Shown here piece by piece: positions 1 to 6,852 of a DNA stretch of 18,144 bases. The translations under genes were made by a program, and so were the position numbers. This DNA is from JAIOIW01 sp050304175 (GTDB lineage Bacteria; Pseudomonadota; Alphaproteobacteria; Rhizobiales; Rhizobiaceae): the NCBI GenBank assembly GCA_050304175.1, contig JBNLDE010000182.1, positions 1 to 18,144 of the forward strand. Direction: 5' to 3'. The notes below the pieces were generated by a model. That model was not told the origin of the DNA. It searched no databases and worked only from the letters and a program-made list of their open reading frames with translations. Position 1 is the first letter of the stretch; every line of letters starts with the position of its first letter.

Positions 1-2
1 GG

Positions 3-599
3 GCGCTGCCGGTGGCGACCGGGATCAAGATGGCCAATGACGATCTCAACGTCATCGTTGTCGGCGGCGACGGTGATGCGTTCGCCATAGGCGGGGCGCA
101 TATACCCCATGCCGCGCGGCGCAATGTCGACATCACCTACATCGTGTTCGACAACGGCGTCTACGGCCTCACCAAGGGCCAGACGTCTCCAACCTCCGTG
201 CTCGGTTTCAGGACGACGTCGACGCCCTATCACAATGTCGACCAGCCGCTGAATCCCCTGATGATGCTCCTGTCCTTCGGGGCAAGCTGGGTCGCGCAGG
301 CCTATGCCGGCGATCCGCACCACCTGACCCGGATGATCGAGGCGGCGGTCGCCCATCGCGGTTTCTCCTACCTGCACGTGCTTTCGCCCTGCGTCACATT
401 CGACAAGACGTCGAAGACCTACAAGAACCTGGACATGACCGTCCGCCACCTGCCCGAAACCCATGATACGTCGGATCTTTCGGCCGCGATGCAGGTCGCG
501 CTCGACACCGGGCATCCGCAGATCGGGGTCTATTATTCCACCGAGCGGCCGACCCTCGCCGACGGGATGAACGAGACGATATCGCGCGCCCATTCCTGA
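3..599 (+). CDS. 2-oxoacid:ferredoxin oxidoreductase, TPP-binding beta subunit (3' part)
   Basis: This is the C-terminal 198 codons of a gene that begins upstream of the window; the frame is open to the left edge. Family knowledge: the beta (KorB-like) subunit binds thiamine diphosphate and, with an alpha subunit, oxidatively decarboxylates a 2-oxoacid such as 2-oxoglutarate to the acyl-CoA while reducing ferredoxin. Seen in the sequence: the TPP/Mg motif GDGD (bases 66-77), followed about 25 residues later by the DNGVYG segment with the metal-binding Asn, then LTKGQTSPTS, which is characteristic of this beta-subunit family. A later stretch, FSYLHVLSPCVTF, also fits the family. The residue after the GDGDAFAIGG run is Ala where I would expect Asn (GGNH in relatives). 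The exact substrate cannot be told without the alpha subunit. The gene ends in TGA and is followed by about 110 bases without a gene. Confidence 0.88.
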   Translation, partial: ALPVATGIKMANDDLNVIVVGGDGDAFAIGGAHIPHAARRNVDITYIVFDNGVYGLTKGQTSPTSVLGFRTTSTPYHNVDQPLNPLMMLLSFGASWVAQAYAGDPHHLTRMIEAAVAHRGFSYLHVLSPCVTFDKTSKTYKNLDMTVRHLPETHDTSDLSAAMQVALDTGHPQIGVYYSTERPTLADGMNETISRAHS

Positions 600-711
600 A
601 CCGGACCTTCGGACGGCCGGCGGCGGCGGTCCCTGAACCTGAGCGCGTATCTTTCCCGGCCGGGTACCCGCTGATGCCCTGGGCCGACAGACATGATGCG
701 CGGGGGATGGA

Positions 712-1515
712 TTGAAGGATTGGATTGCCCAGGCAGCGCAGGCGGCCGTCGACGCCTGGATGGCGGTGGTGCCGCGCGCCCGGCCCGGCCAGGAGGCTAT
801 CGAGCGCTGCCGGATCGTGGCGCACCGCGGCGCGCACGACAACAGGGCGGTGCGCGAAAACACGCTGAAGGCTTTCGAGCTGGCGCGGTCCGCCGGCGTC
901 TGGGGCATCGAGGCGGATATCCGCTGGACCGCCGACTGCGTTCCGGTCATCATCCACGATCCCGACACCCGGCGCATCTTCGGCAAGAAGGTCACGATCG
1001 CGTCGGTGACATTTGCGGAATTGCGGCAGGCCGTGCCCGAGGTTCCGAGCCTCGCAGAACTGGTCGGGCAGTTCGGCCACAAAACTCATCTGATGCTGGA
1101 GCTGAAGGCGGAGCGCTTTCCAGATATTGCGCGGCAAAGGCAAATCCTGAAGGAGCAGTTGGCGGGACTGACGCCGTGTGACGACTATCACATCCTGGCC
1201 TTGGACCCCGGACTGTTCGAGACGTTCGACATCCAGCCCCGCCATTGCTGCCTCGCCGTCGCGCTTGCGAACATGGCGTCACTGAGCGAAAAGGCGCTCA
1301 AGTCCGATTGCGGCGGAGTGACCGGCCACTTTGTTCTGCTGAACAATACCATCAAGCGAATGCACGAGGAGGCCGGCCGCAAGACGGGTACCGGGTTTAT
1401 CCGCTCGCGCAATTGCCTCTATCGGGAGATGAACCGCGGCGTCGACTGGATCTTCTCCAACGACGCGGTCGCGCTCCAGAAGATCGTCGACCGGTTGCGC
1501 GCGCACCGGCAATAG
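712..1515 (+). CDS. Glycerophosphodiester phosphodiesterase family protein (GDPD)
   Basis: The encoded protein of about 267 residues has the TIM-barrel GDPD signature. Visible are HRGAHDN (catalytic His38, Arg39) with EN about ten residues on (Glu50), EADI (Glu67, Asp69, metal ligands), HDPD (second catalytic His82) and LELK (Glu130, Lys132). Near the end, WIFSNDA sits where family members have the DGIITD-like strand. Family role: hydrolysis of glycerophosphodiesters to glycerol-3-phosphate and an alcohol, or related phosphodiester hydrolysis. No signal peptide or membrane segment is obvious, so a cytoplasmic enzyme is inferred. The start is uncertain: TTG at 712 is the first usable codon after an in-frame stop at 694-696, and a GGGGGATGG purine run lies almost against it. 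ATG at 760 is the alternative and keeps all catalytic residues. It stands alone, with a terminator-like hairpin after it. Confidence 0.85.
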   Translation: MKDWIAQAAQAAVDAWMAVVPRARPGQEAIERCRIVAHRGAHDNRAVRENTLKAFELARSAGVWGIEADIRWTADCVPVIIHDPDTRRIFGKKVTIASVTFAELRQAVPEVPSLAELVGQFGHKTHLMLELKAERFPDIARQRQILKEQLAGLTPCDDYHILALDPGLFETFDIQPRHCCLAVALANMASLSEKALKSDCGGVTGHFVLLNNTIKRMHEEAGRKTGTGFIRSRNCLYREMNRGVDWIFSNDAVALQKIVDRLRAHRQ

Positions 1516-1520
1516 CCGTC

Positions 1521-1552
1521 TGCCGGCGCCGGGCCCGGCACTTGCTCTTTTT
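1521..1552 (+). terminator. Probable rho-independent terminator after the GDPD gene
   Basis: Six bases after the GDPD stop codon, TGCCGG (1521-1526) pairs with CCGGCA (1535-1540). An alternative fold is the perfect 12-base palindrome GCCGGGCCCGGC. CTTGCTCTTTTTGC follows, with a five-T run. The position and T-run support termination of the GDPD transcript before the sulP operon. Confidence 0.55.
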
Positions 1553-1568
1553 GCATTGCAGCATTAAG

Positions 1569-1682
1569 CGTGGCGCACCTCATGTTCCGGCCGCGCCACG
1601 GCTGATCGCTCAGCCGGCAATCATCCGGACAACCGTCCAGACCAAATCCAAGAGGCAGGGGCGGCGGCTCCGTGCAAGCCGC
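1569..1682 (+). other. Hairpin-rich leader upstream of sulP
   Basis: The gap between the GDPD gene and sulP holds four successive inverted repeats: CGTGGCGC/GCGCCACG (1569-1576 with 1593-1600), GGCTGA/TCAGCC (1600-1605 with 1610-1615, four-base loop), GGAC/GTCC (1627-1630 with 1635-1638) and GCGGCT/AGCCGC (1664-1669 with 1677-1682). The last ends about ten bases before the sulP Shine-Dalgarno. It could be a structured 5' UTR, but GC-rich DNA makes short stems by chance and I recognise no known riboswitch class. Confidence 0.35.
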
Positions 1683-1692
1683 ATCCCTTGCC

Positions 1693-1696
1693 GGAG
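1693..1696 (+). promoter_or_regulatory. Ribosome binding site of sulP
   Basis: GGAG lies six bases before ATG 1703. This decides the start in favour of ATG 1703 over an in-frame TTG at 1688, which has no such site. Confidence 0.7.
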
Positions 1697-1702
1697 ACCG
1701 TT

Positions 1703-3193
1703 ATGCCCAATTTCGACAGCTATCGGCGCCAGTGGACCGGAAACGTCCGCGGAGACCTGCTTTCCGGTCTGGTCGTCGCGCTGGCGCTGATTCCCGAAGC
1801 GATCGCCTTCTCGATCATCGCGGGTGTCGACCCGAAGGTCGGCCTGTATGCGTCGTTCTCCATCGCGGTGATCACCGCCATTGTCGGCGGGCGCCCCGGG
1901 ATGATCTCGGCGGCCACCGCGGCCACCGCGGTGCTCATGGTGACGCTGGTGCGCGATCACGGGCTGCAATATCTGCTGGCGGCCACGGTCCTGGCAGGGT
2001 TGCTGCAGGTCGGCGCGGGTCTGCTGAAGCTCGGCCATGTCATGCGCTTCGTTTCGAAATCGGTGATGACCGGTTTCGTCAACGCGCTGGCGATCCTGAT
2101 CTTCCTTGCCCAGTTGCCCGAACTCGACCCGTCGCGGGTGACCTGGCTCACCTATGTCCTGGTCGCCGCCGGACTGGCCATCATCTATCTCTTCCCGGTC
2201 CTGACCAGGGCGGTCCCTTCGCCTCTCGTGACGATTGTCGTGCTCACGGCGGTTACCTACGTCTTTGGATGGGATGTGCGTACCGTGGGCGACATGGGGG
2301 CCCTGCCGGACACTTTGCCGGTGTTTCTCATCCCCGACATTCCGCTGACGTTCGAAACCCTGTCGATCATCCTGCCGTACTCGGTTGCGGTCGCCGTGGT
2401 CGGGCTACTGGAAAGCCTGATGACGCAAAACATCGTCGATGACCTGACCGACACCAGTTCCGAGCGCAACCAGGAGTGCATCGGGCAGGGGATTGCAAAC
2501 ACCGCGACCGCCTTTATCGGCGGGATGGCGGGCTGTGCCATGATCGGACAGTCGATGATCAACGTGAAATCCGGAGGGCGGGGCCGGCTTTCCACCTTCG
2601 CCGCCGGCGTCATCCTGCTGATCCTCGTGGTCGGTCTGGGCGATCTGGTGCGCGTTATCCCCATGGCCGCCCTGGTCGCCATCATGATCATGGTCTCGGT
2701 CGGCACCTTCTCCTGGTCGTCGGTGACCAACCTTCGCACCCATCCGCGGTCGTCCTCGATCGTCATGCTCGCCACGGTCGGCACCGTCGTTTATACCCAC
2801 AATCTTGCGATCGGCGTGCTGGTCGGCGTCCTGCTGTCCGGCATCTTCTTCGCCGGCAAGATCGCGCAGCTGTTCCGGGTGAGTTCGACGATCACGGCCG
2901 ACGGGCGGGAACGGACTTACCGCATCGAGGGCCAGCTGTTCTTTGCATCGGTCGAGGATTTCATGCGGGCATTTGACTTCAAGGAGGCACTCGAACGCGT
3001 CATCATCGATGTCGGCGCAGCCCATATCTGGGACATCAGCTCCGTGCAGGCGCTTGACATGGCCGTGCTGAAATTCCGCCGTGACGGAGCCGAGGTGCAG
3101 ATCGTCGGATTGAACGAAGCCTCCGAAACGATCGTCGACCGGCTTGCGATCCACGACAAGCCCGGGGCGATCGACAAGCTGATGGTGCATTGA
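1703..3193 (+). CDS. SulP family inorganic anion transporter with C-terminal STAS domain
   Basis: The 496-residue membrane protein opens with the SulP signature DLLSGLVVALALIPEA, then AFSIIAG and DPKVGLYAS, followed by GGRPGMISAATAA. Alternating hydrophobic segments fill roughly residues 20-385, consistent with the 10-14 helices of this family. Residues of about 403-496 form a cytoplasmic STAS domain (YRIEGQLFFASVEDF, then VIIDVGAAHIWDISSVQALD and VQIVGLN). Family members carry sulfate, bicarbonate or other anions, often with sodium or protons. The substrate cannot be told from sequence by eye. Eight bases or fewer separate it from the downstream universal stress gene, so the two are almost certainly co-transcribed. 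The pairing suggests that the stress protein senses or modulates transporter status, but that is inference. Confidence 0.9.
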   Translation: MPNFDSYRRQWTGNVRGDLLSGLVVALALIPEAIAFSIIAGVDPKVGLYASFSIAVITAIVGGRPGMISAATAATAVLMVTLVRDHGLQYLLAATVLAGLLQVGAGLLKLGHVMRFVSKSVMTGFVNALAILIFLAQLPELDPSRVTWLTYVLVAAGLAIIYLFPVLTRAVPSPLVTIVVLTAVTYVFGWDVRTVGDMGALPDTLPVFLIPDIPLTFETLSIILPYSVAVAVVGLLESLMTQNIVDDLTDTSSERNQECIGQGIANTATAFIGGMAGCAMIGQSMINVKSGGRGRLSTFAAGVILLILVVGLGDLVRVIPMAALVAIMIMVSVGTFSWSSVTNLRTHPRSSSIVMLATVGTVVYTHNLAIGVLVGVLLSGIFFAGKIAQLFRVSSTITADGRERTYRIEGQLFFASVEDFMRAFDFKEALERVIIDVGAAHIWDISSVQALDMAVLKFRRDGAEVQIVGLNEASETIVDRLAIHDKPGAIDKLMVH

Positions 3194-3206
3194 GGGGGCC
3201 GTGACC

Positions 3207-4061
3207 ATGACCAACAAGATCATCGCGCTCGTTGACGGTTCCATCTATTCCACCAGTGTGTGCGATCACGCGGCGTGGGTTTCGGCGCGGACGGGTGCGC
3301 CGGTGGAGTTGCTGCACGTTCTCGGCCGGCGGATGGCGCCGGAAAAGGCGGATCTGTCAGGCGCCATCGCGCTCGGTGCGCGCAGTGCGCTTCTGGAAGA
3401 GCTGGCAACGCTCGATGAACGGCGGGCCAAGCTGGTGGTTCAGCGCGGCCGCGCCATCCTCGAGGATGCGCATGCCATCCTTGCCCGGGCCGGTGTGACC
3501 GGCATCACCACCCGCCTGCGTCACGGCGACATCGTCGAGACGGTGACCGAGCAGGAAAAGGATGCCGACATGGTCCTGATCGGCAAACGCGGCGAGGCAG
3601 CCGATTTCGCCAAAGGGCATCTCGGATCGAACCTGGAACGTATCGTGCGGGTGAGCACCAGGCCGGTTTTTGTCGCGTCGCGAGCGTTCAAGCCGGTCGA
3701 AAAGGTAGTTGTCGCCTATGACGGCGGTGCATCGGCCATGAAGGCCATCGATCACATTGCCCGAAACCCGCTCTATGTCGGCCTGAAGATCTCCATCGTC
3801 ACGGTCGGTGCCGCCACGGCGGAGGCGGAAAAGGGCCTCGAAGACGCGCGCGCCATGCTCAAGGCCGCGGGCATCGACGCCGAAACAAGCCTGATCCAGG
3901 GACAGCCCGAATCTTCGCTCGGCAAGTTTGTCGAAGAGGCGGGGTTCGACCTGGTGGTGATGGGCGCCTATGGCCACAGCCGTATCCGCAGCCTGATCAT
4001 CGGATCGACGACGTCGGAAATGATCCGGACGTGCAAGGTTCCGGTCGTGCTGATGCGGTGA
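3207..4061 (+). CDS. Tandem-domain universal stress protein (UspA family)
   Basis: The 284-residue protein has two Usp domains (about 1-157 and 165-284). Each starts with a hydrophobic strand and an Asp (KIIALVDGS; KVVVAYDGG). The second domain ends in an intact ATP-binding signature G-x2-G-x9-G-S (Gly253, Gly256, Gly266-Ser267). The first has a related but looser version (GKRG at 126-129 and GHLGSN). It is soluble, with no signal peptide. The family binds ATP or other nucleotides and acts in stress survival by poorly known means. A GGGGG run at 3194-3198 is a Shine-Dalgarno eight bases before ATG 3207. GTG at 3201 is an alternative start that adds two residues. It is the second gene of the sulP operon and converges on the subtilase gene across a 38-base gap with no convincing terminator. 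Confidence 0.9.
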   Translation: MTNKIIALVDGSIYSTSVCDHAAWVSARTGAPVELLHVLGRRMAPEKADLSGAIALGARSALLEELATLDERRAKLVVQRGRAILEDAHAILARAGVTGITTRLRHGDIVETVTEQEKDADMVLIGKRGEAADFAKGHLGSNLERIVRVSTRPVFVASRAFKPVEKVVVAYDGGASAMKAIDHIARNPLYVGLKISIVTVGAATAEAEKGLEDARAMLKAAGIDAETSLIQGQPESSLGKFVEEAGFDLVVMGAYGHSRIRSLIIGSTTSEMIRTCKVPVVLMR

Positions 4062-4099
4062 ACCTGGACGACCGGTCCGCGGCTTCCGTCAAGCCCGTC

Positions 4100-5455
4100 T
4101 CATTCGTCTTTAACGGCTCTGATCAGTTGCAGGGCGTCGGGAATGCCAGCGCCGAACACCGGATCGCGGCCCGGCGCGCCGAGGTCCTTGGCCGACTTGG
4201 CGATCATTTCCTCTACCCGTGCCGGTGAAAGGCCGGGGGCGGCGGACATGACCAGTGCGGCGAGCCCGCTGGCATGGGCCGTGGCGAGCGACGTGCCGGA
4301 CGAAAATGCGAAGGCGCCGCCTGGCGCGGGTGTCAGGATATCGACGCCCGGCGCAGCCAGTTCCACATAGTCGCCGCCGTTCGCTTTTGTATAAATCGCA
4401 TCATTGGCGTCGGTCGCAGTCACCCCGACTGTCGTATCGTAGGCCGCCGGGTAGAGCGGGTCGGCGTCCGGTCCCTCGTTGCCCGCCGCCGCGAACGAGA
4501 TAATTCCGCGCCTTGTCGCGCCTTTCAGGCCGTTCTCGATCAGCGGGTCAGGCGGGCCGGCAAAGCTCAGGTTGAAGATTTGGGCCTTGGCGCGCCACGC
4601 CGCATCCATGGCCGTGGCAATGGTCCAGCTGTTGCCGCGCGCCGTCCCGGACGAATCGGGCGCAAATGCCGTCACGCCGATCAGTTCCGCGCCTGGCGCG
4701 ACGCCGGTGAGGCTTGCACCCGCCACGATGACGCCTGCGATCGAGGTGCCGTGAGCAGCCGGCTTGTCGCCGTCCTTGTCGGCGACATCGATGATTTCGA
4801 CCGAAGCCCTGGCCAGTTCCGGGTGGGATATGTCGATCGCGGAATCGATCACCGCGATGCGGACTTTTTCGCCGCGCGTGATGTCCTGGGCGGCGCGCAG
4901 GTCGAGCCGGTCGAGCGCATATTGCGAGGCATTCGCCCCGGTTGTCACCTGCTGAAGCGCATAGAGATAGTTGGGTTGGGCATAGACGACGTTCGGATCG
5001 GCTTCCAAAGCGGCGATCGTTTCAGAGACGCTGGCGTCCGATACAATCTCGTAGCGGTGCAAGGTCTCGCCGGCCAGGGCAAATGTGCGGCCGTCGAGAT
5101 GGCGCAGGTTGAGCCGCGCGACAAGGGCATCGAGATTGCGTTGCGGGGAGGCAAGCTGGAATCGCACGACCACCTGGTCTGCGAGGTAGCGCGTCTCCGA
5201 TACCGGCGGCAATCCGCTGGGCGCCGTTTCGGTCGGGACCGCGGCGCGGCGGGCGGTCCGCTGTTTTGGCGCACTGCTGCGGCGGACGGTCGTTTTTGGA
5301 GGTGCAACTGTCTTCTTCTTCGGCGCCGGAGTTGTCGGCGGCGGAGTGAACGGGGGCGGCCCTTCTTCGGCGTATCCCGGAGATATTTCCACTGCCACGA
5401 AGACGAATGCCACTAGAGCGGCGCTAGCCCAGGTCGCCGTTTTTTTCGGGTTCAT
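4100..5455 (-). CDS. Exported subtilisin-like serine protease (peptidase family S8)
   Basis: The 451-residue protein starts with a signal peptide (basic MNPKK, a hydrophobic core at about 9-22, likely cleavage after GYA at 29). A Pro/Lys/Arg-rich linker follows (about 31-85), including GPPPFTPPP. A propeptide-like domain spans about 91-161 (DQVVVRF, DALVARL, DG, ETIAALEADPNVVYAQP) and precedes the catalytic domain. The triad is Asp204 (AVIDSAIDISHPE), His235 (HGTSIAG) and Ser389 (SSGTSLATAHASG), with oxyanion Asn326 (AAAGNEG). All key residues are intact, so it should be an active periplasmic or secreted endopeptidase. A GAGGG purine run just upstream supports this ATG. It lies 58 bases after the anti-sigma gene in the same direction, so it is probably the last gene of the sigma-factor operon. 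A role in cleaving the anti-sigma factor or other envelope proteins is inferred only from context and from the shared domain. Confidence 0.92.
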   Translation of the reverse strand: MNPKKTATWASAALVAFVFVAVEISPGYAEEGPPPFTPPPTTPAPKKKTVAPPKTTVRRSSAPKQRTARRAAVPTETAPSGLPPVSETRYLADQVVVRFQLASPQRNLDALVARLNLRHLDGRTFALAGETLHRYEIVSDASVSETIAALEADPNVVYAQPNYLYALQQVTTGANASQYALDRLDLRAAQDITRGEKVRIAVIDSAIDISHPELARASVEIIDVADKDGDKPAAHGTSIAGVIVAGASLTGVAPGAELIGVTAFAPDSSGTARGNSWTIATAMDAAWRAKAQIFNLSFAGPPDPLIENGLKGATRRGIISFAAAGNEGPDADPLYPAAYDTTVGVTATDANDAIYTKANGGDYVELAAPGVDILTPAPGGAFAFSSGTSLATAHASGLAALVMSAAPGLSPARVEEMIAKSAKDLGAPGRDPVFGAGIPDALQLIRAVKDE

Positions 5456-5513
5456 GGCTCATCCCTCTGTCGGAAACTTTTTCTTATCGTAGCATCAAAT
5501 TGGCTTTTGCGTT

Positions 5514-6194
5514 TTATTGCGCCGGCAAGGCGAGCGAGAAGACCTCTTTTTGCGCGCTGATCCGGGCAGCGAGCGCCGCGCTGTCGTCGGCGGCATCTTT
5601 TGAAAACCGCAACCTGAACATGCCGCCGGGCAGGGGGCCGTCGACAATATGCGCATCATGGGCGGTGAGCCAGGCCGCGACATCGCCAGTGGAGGCGCCG
5701 TCGGCGAAACGCACGAGGACAAACAATCCTTCTGCCGGTTCGGACTTGTCGCCGCTGGCGGTGACATAATTCGGCTGGCCATCCGGCAGGCCGGAAACCA
5801 GCGAGAGGATCGCCCCGCCCTGCGCCACGATCAGCAATGCGGCCGCGATGGCGGCGAAGGCCAGGCGGCGCGGGGGCGCGAAGAAGCCCGCGATCCGTTC
5901 CAGCAGGCCGCTTTCCCCGGCGGCGGGGGCCGCCAGGCGGCTTTCTTTCGAAATCGCGTTTTCCAGCGCGGCATGGAACCGGGCCTCCATAGAGACCGGA
6001 ACTTCCTCGCGTGCGCTCACTTCGAGTGCAGCGGCCTGGTCTTCGAGCACGATATCGAGTTCGGCGCGCAGGGCGGGATCCCGCTCCAGCGCGGCATCGA
6101 CGCGCGCCGTGTCAGCTTCGTCGAGCGTGCCTGCCACGTACCATGGCAACAGCAGCGACAGGTCCTCGCGTTCCCTTGTTGTCAAATGTGTCAT
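5514..6194 (-). CDS. Single-pass membrane anti-sigma factor with propeptide-like periplasmic domain
   Basis: The 226-residue protein has an N-terminal helical anti-sigma region (about 5-80: LLLPWYVAGTLDEADTARVDAAL and then DPALRAEL) without the HxxxCxxC zinc motif. One membrane helix follows (about 111-133, after PPRR, which suits the positive-inside rule), then a periplasmic tail of about 90 residues. Family knowledge: such proteins hold an ECF sigma factor inactive at the membrane until an envelope signal leads to their release or cleavage. The tail (about 157-224: LFVLVRF, DVAAWL, VDG, GGMFRLRF, SAALAARI, ALP) looks like a subtilase propeptide fold and parallels the propeptide of the neighbouring protease. 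ATG 6194 overlaps the sigma stop as ATGA and has AGAGG upstream. TTG at 6200 is a less likely start. Translational coupling with the sigma gene keeps the two in balance. Confidence 0.87.
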   Translation of the reverse strand: MTHLTTREREDLSLLLPWYVAGTLDEADTARVDAALERDPALRAELDIVLEDQAAALEVSAREEVPVSMEARFHAALENAISKESRLAAPAAGESGLLERIAGFFAPPRRLAFAAIAAALLIVAQGGAILSLVSGLPDGQPNYVTASGDKSEPAEGLFVLVRFADGASTGDVAAWLTAHDAHIVDGPLPGGMFRLRFSKDAADDSAALAARISAQKEVFSLALPAQ

Positions 6195-6766
6195 GGCCAA
6201 CCTCTGTCCAATCCTGCCTGTTCCATCATCGCCGAAAGTTTCTTGCGCGCGTGGAACATGCGTGTTTTCACCGTGTTTTCAGGAACATCGAGGATCTCGG
6301 CTACCTCGCGGATCGGTCGTTCGTGGTAGTAGACGAGATCGACAACGACCCGGTGTTCCTCCGGAAGCCTTTCGATGCAAAGCCTCAACGCCGCACTTTT
6401 ATTACTCTTTTGCGCCGCGACCTCGGGATCGTCCGCATCGTCCTGGATGCCGCCCAGGGCCTCGTCCGGATCGACCGTGTTCCTGGTCTTGCGTCTTTCG
6501 GTCAGCGCCTTGAACCGGGCCATACCCAGAAGCCAGCTCGAAACCGATGAGCGACCTTCGAAACTTCCCGCCTTGTGCCAGACCTCGATAAAGACGTCGT
6601 TGGCCAAGTCTTCGGCGGTCGCGGCCTCGTGGACAAATCGCCTGACGAAATGAAACACCTTTCGATGGTGGTTCGCATACAGCTTTTCCAGTGCAGAGCG
6701 ATCGCCACTGGCAACGAGACCGATCAATAGGAGATCATCTTCGGCGGTACCGGTTCTCGGGTTCAT
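6191..6766 (-). CDS. ECF-type RNA polymerase sigma factor
   Basis: The protein has the two-domain ECF layout, numbered here from ATG 6766 (191 residues). Sigma region 2 is at about 26-93 (LEKLYANHHRKVFHFVRRF, AEDLANDVFIEVW, SSWLLGMARFKAL). A short acidic linker follows, then region 4 at about 125-180, with a helix-turn-helix (PIREVAEILDVPENTVKTRMFHARKKL). It directs RNA polymerase to a small regulon and is presumably held by the overlapping anti-sigma factor. The start is uncertain: in-frame candidates are GTG 6826, ATG 6820, ATG 6778 and ATG 6766. The first two lie in or at the edge of a strong stem-loop. ATG 6766 gives the usual ECF N-terminal length and has CCGGACAAG before it, so I prefer it, with 6778 next. 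Confidence 0.92.
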   Translation of the reverse strand: MNPRTGTAEDDLLLIGLVASGDRSALEKLYANHHRKVFHFVRRFVHEAATAEDLANDVFIEVWHKAGSFEGRSSVSSWLLGMARFKALTERRKTRNTVDPDEALGGIQDDADDPEVAAQKSNKSAALRLCIERLPEEHRVVVDLVYYHERPIREVAEILDVPENTVKTRMFHARKKLSAMMEQAGLDRGWP

Positions 6767-6790
6767 CTTGTCCGGCATCCCCCCGGCGGT

Positions 6791-6825
6791 TGCAGACGGC
6801 AGCGAAAGACTAGCTGCCATCTGCA
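6791..6825 (-). other. Intercistronic 13-bp stem-loop between the small secreted gene and the sigma gene
   Basis: Read on the minus strand, TGCAGATGGCAGC (6825 down to 6813) pairs with GCTGCCGTCTGCA (6803 down to 6791) around a nine-base loop. One pair is G-U in the minus-strand RNA, where the plus-strand RNA would have a C-A mismatch, so the structure fits the transcript of this operon. No T-run follows, so a standard terminator is unlikely. It may stabilise the upstream message, attenuate read-through into the sigma gene, or mask the upstream start codons. Confidence 0.6.
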
Positions 6826-6852
6826 CGCGCGTCCATGGTCCGGGGCCGGCGC

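Noticed and set aside
655..664. CCCGGCCGGG palindrome before the GDPD gene as a regulator site
   Set aside because: A ten-base GC palindrome is expected often in this composition and matches no operator I know.
4274..5416. Long open frame (380 codons) on the plus strand opposite the subtilase
   Set aside because: It is Arg/Gly-rich with no motif, lies wholly antisense to a protease with all catalytic residues, and is explained by GC-rich codon bias.
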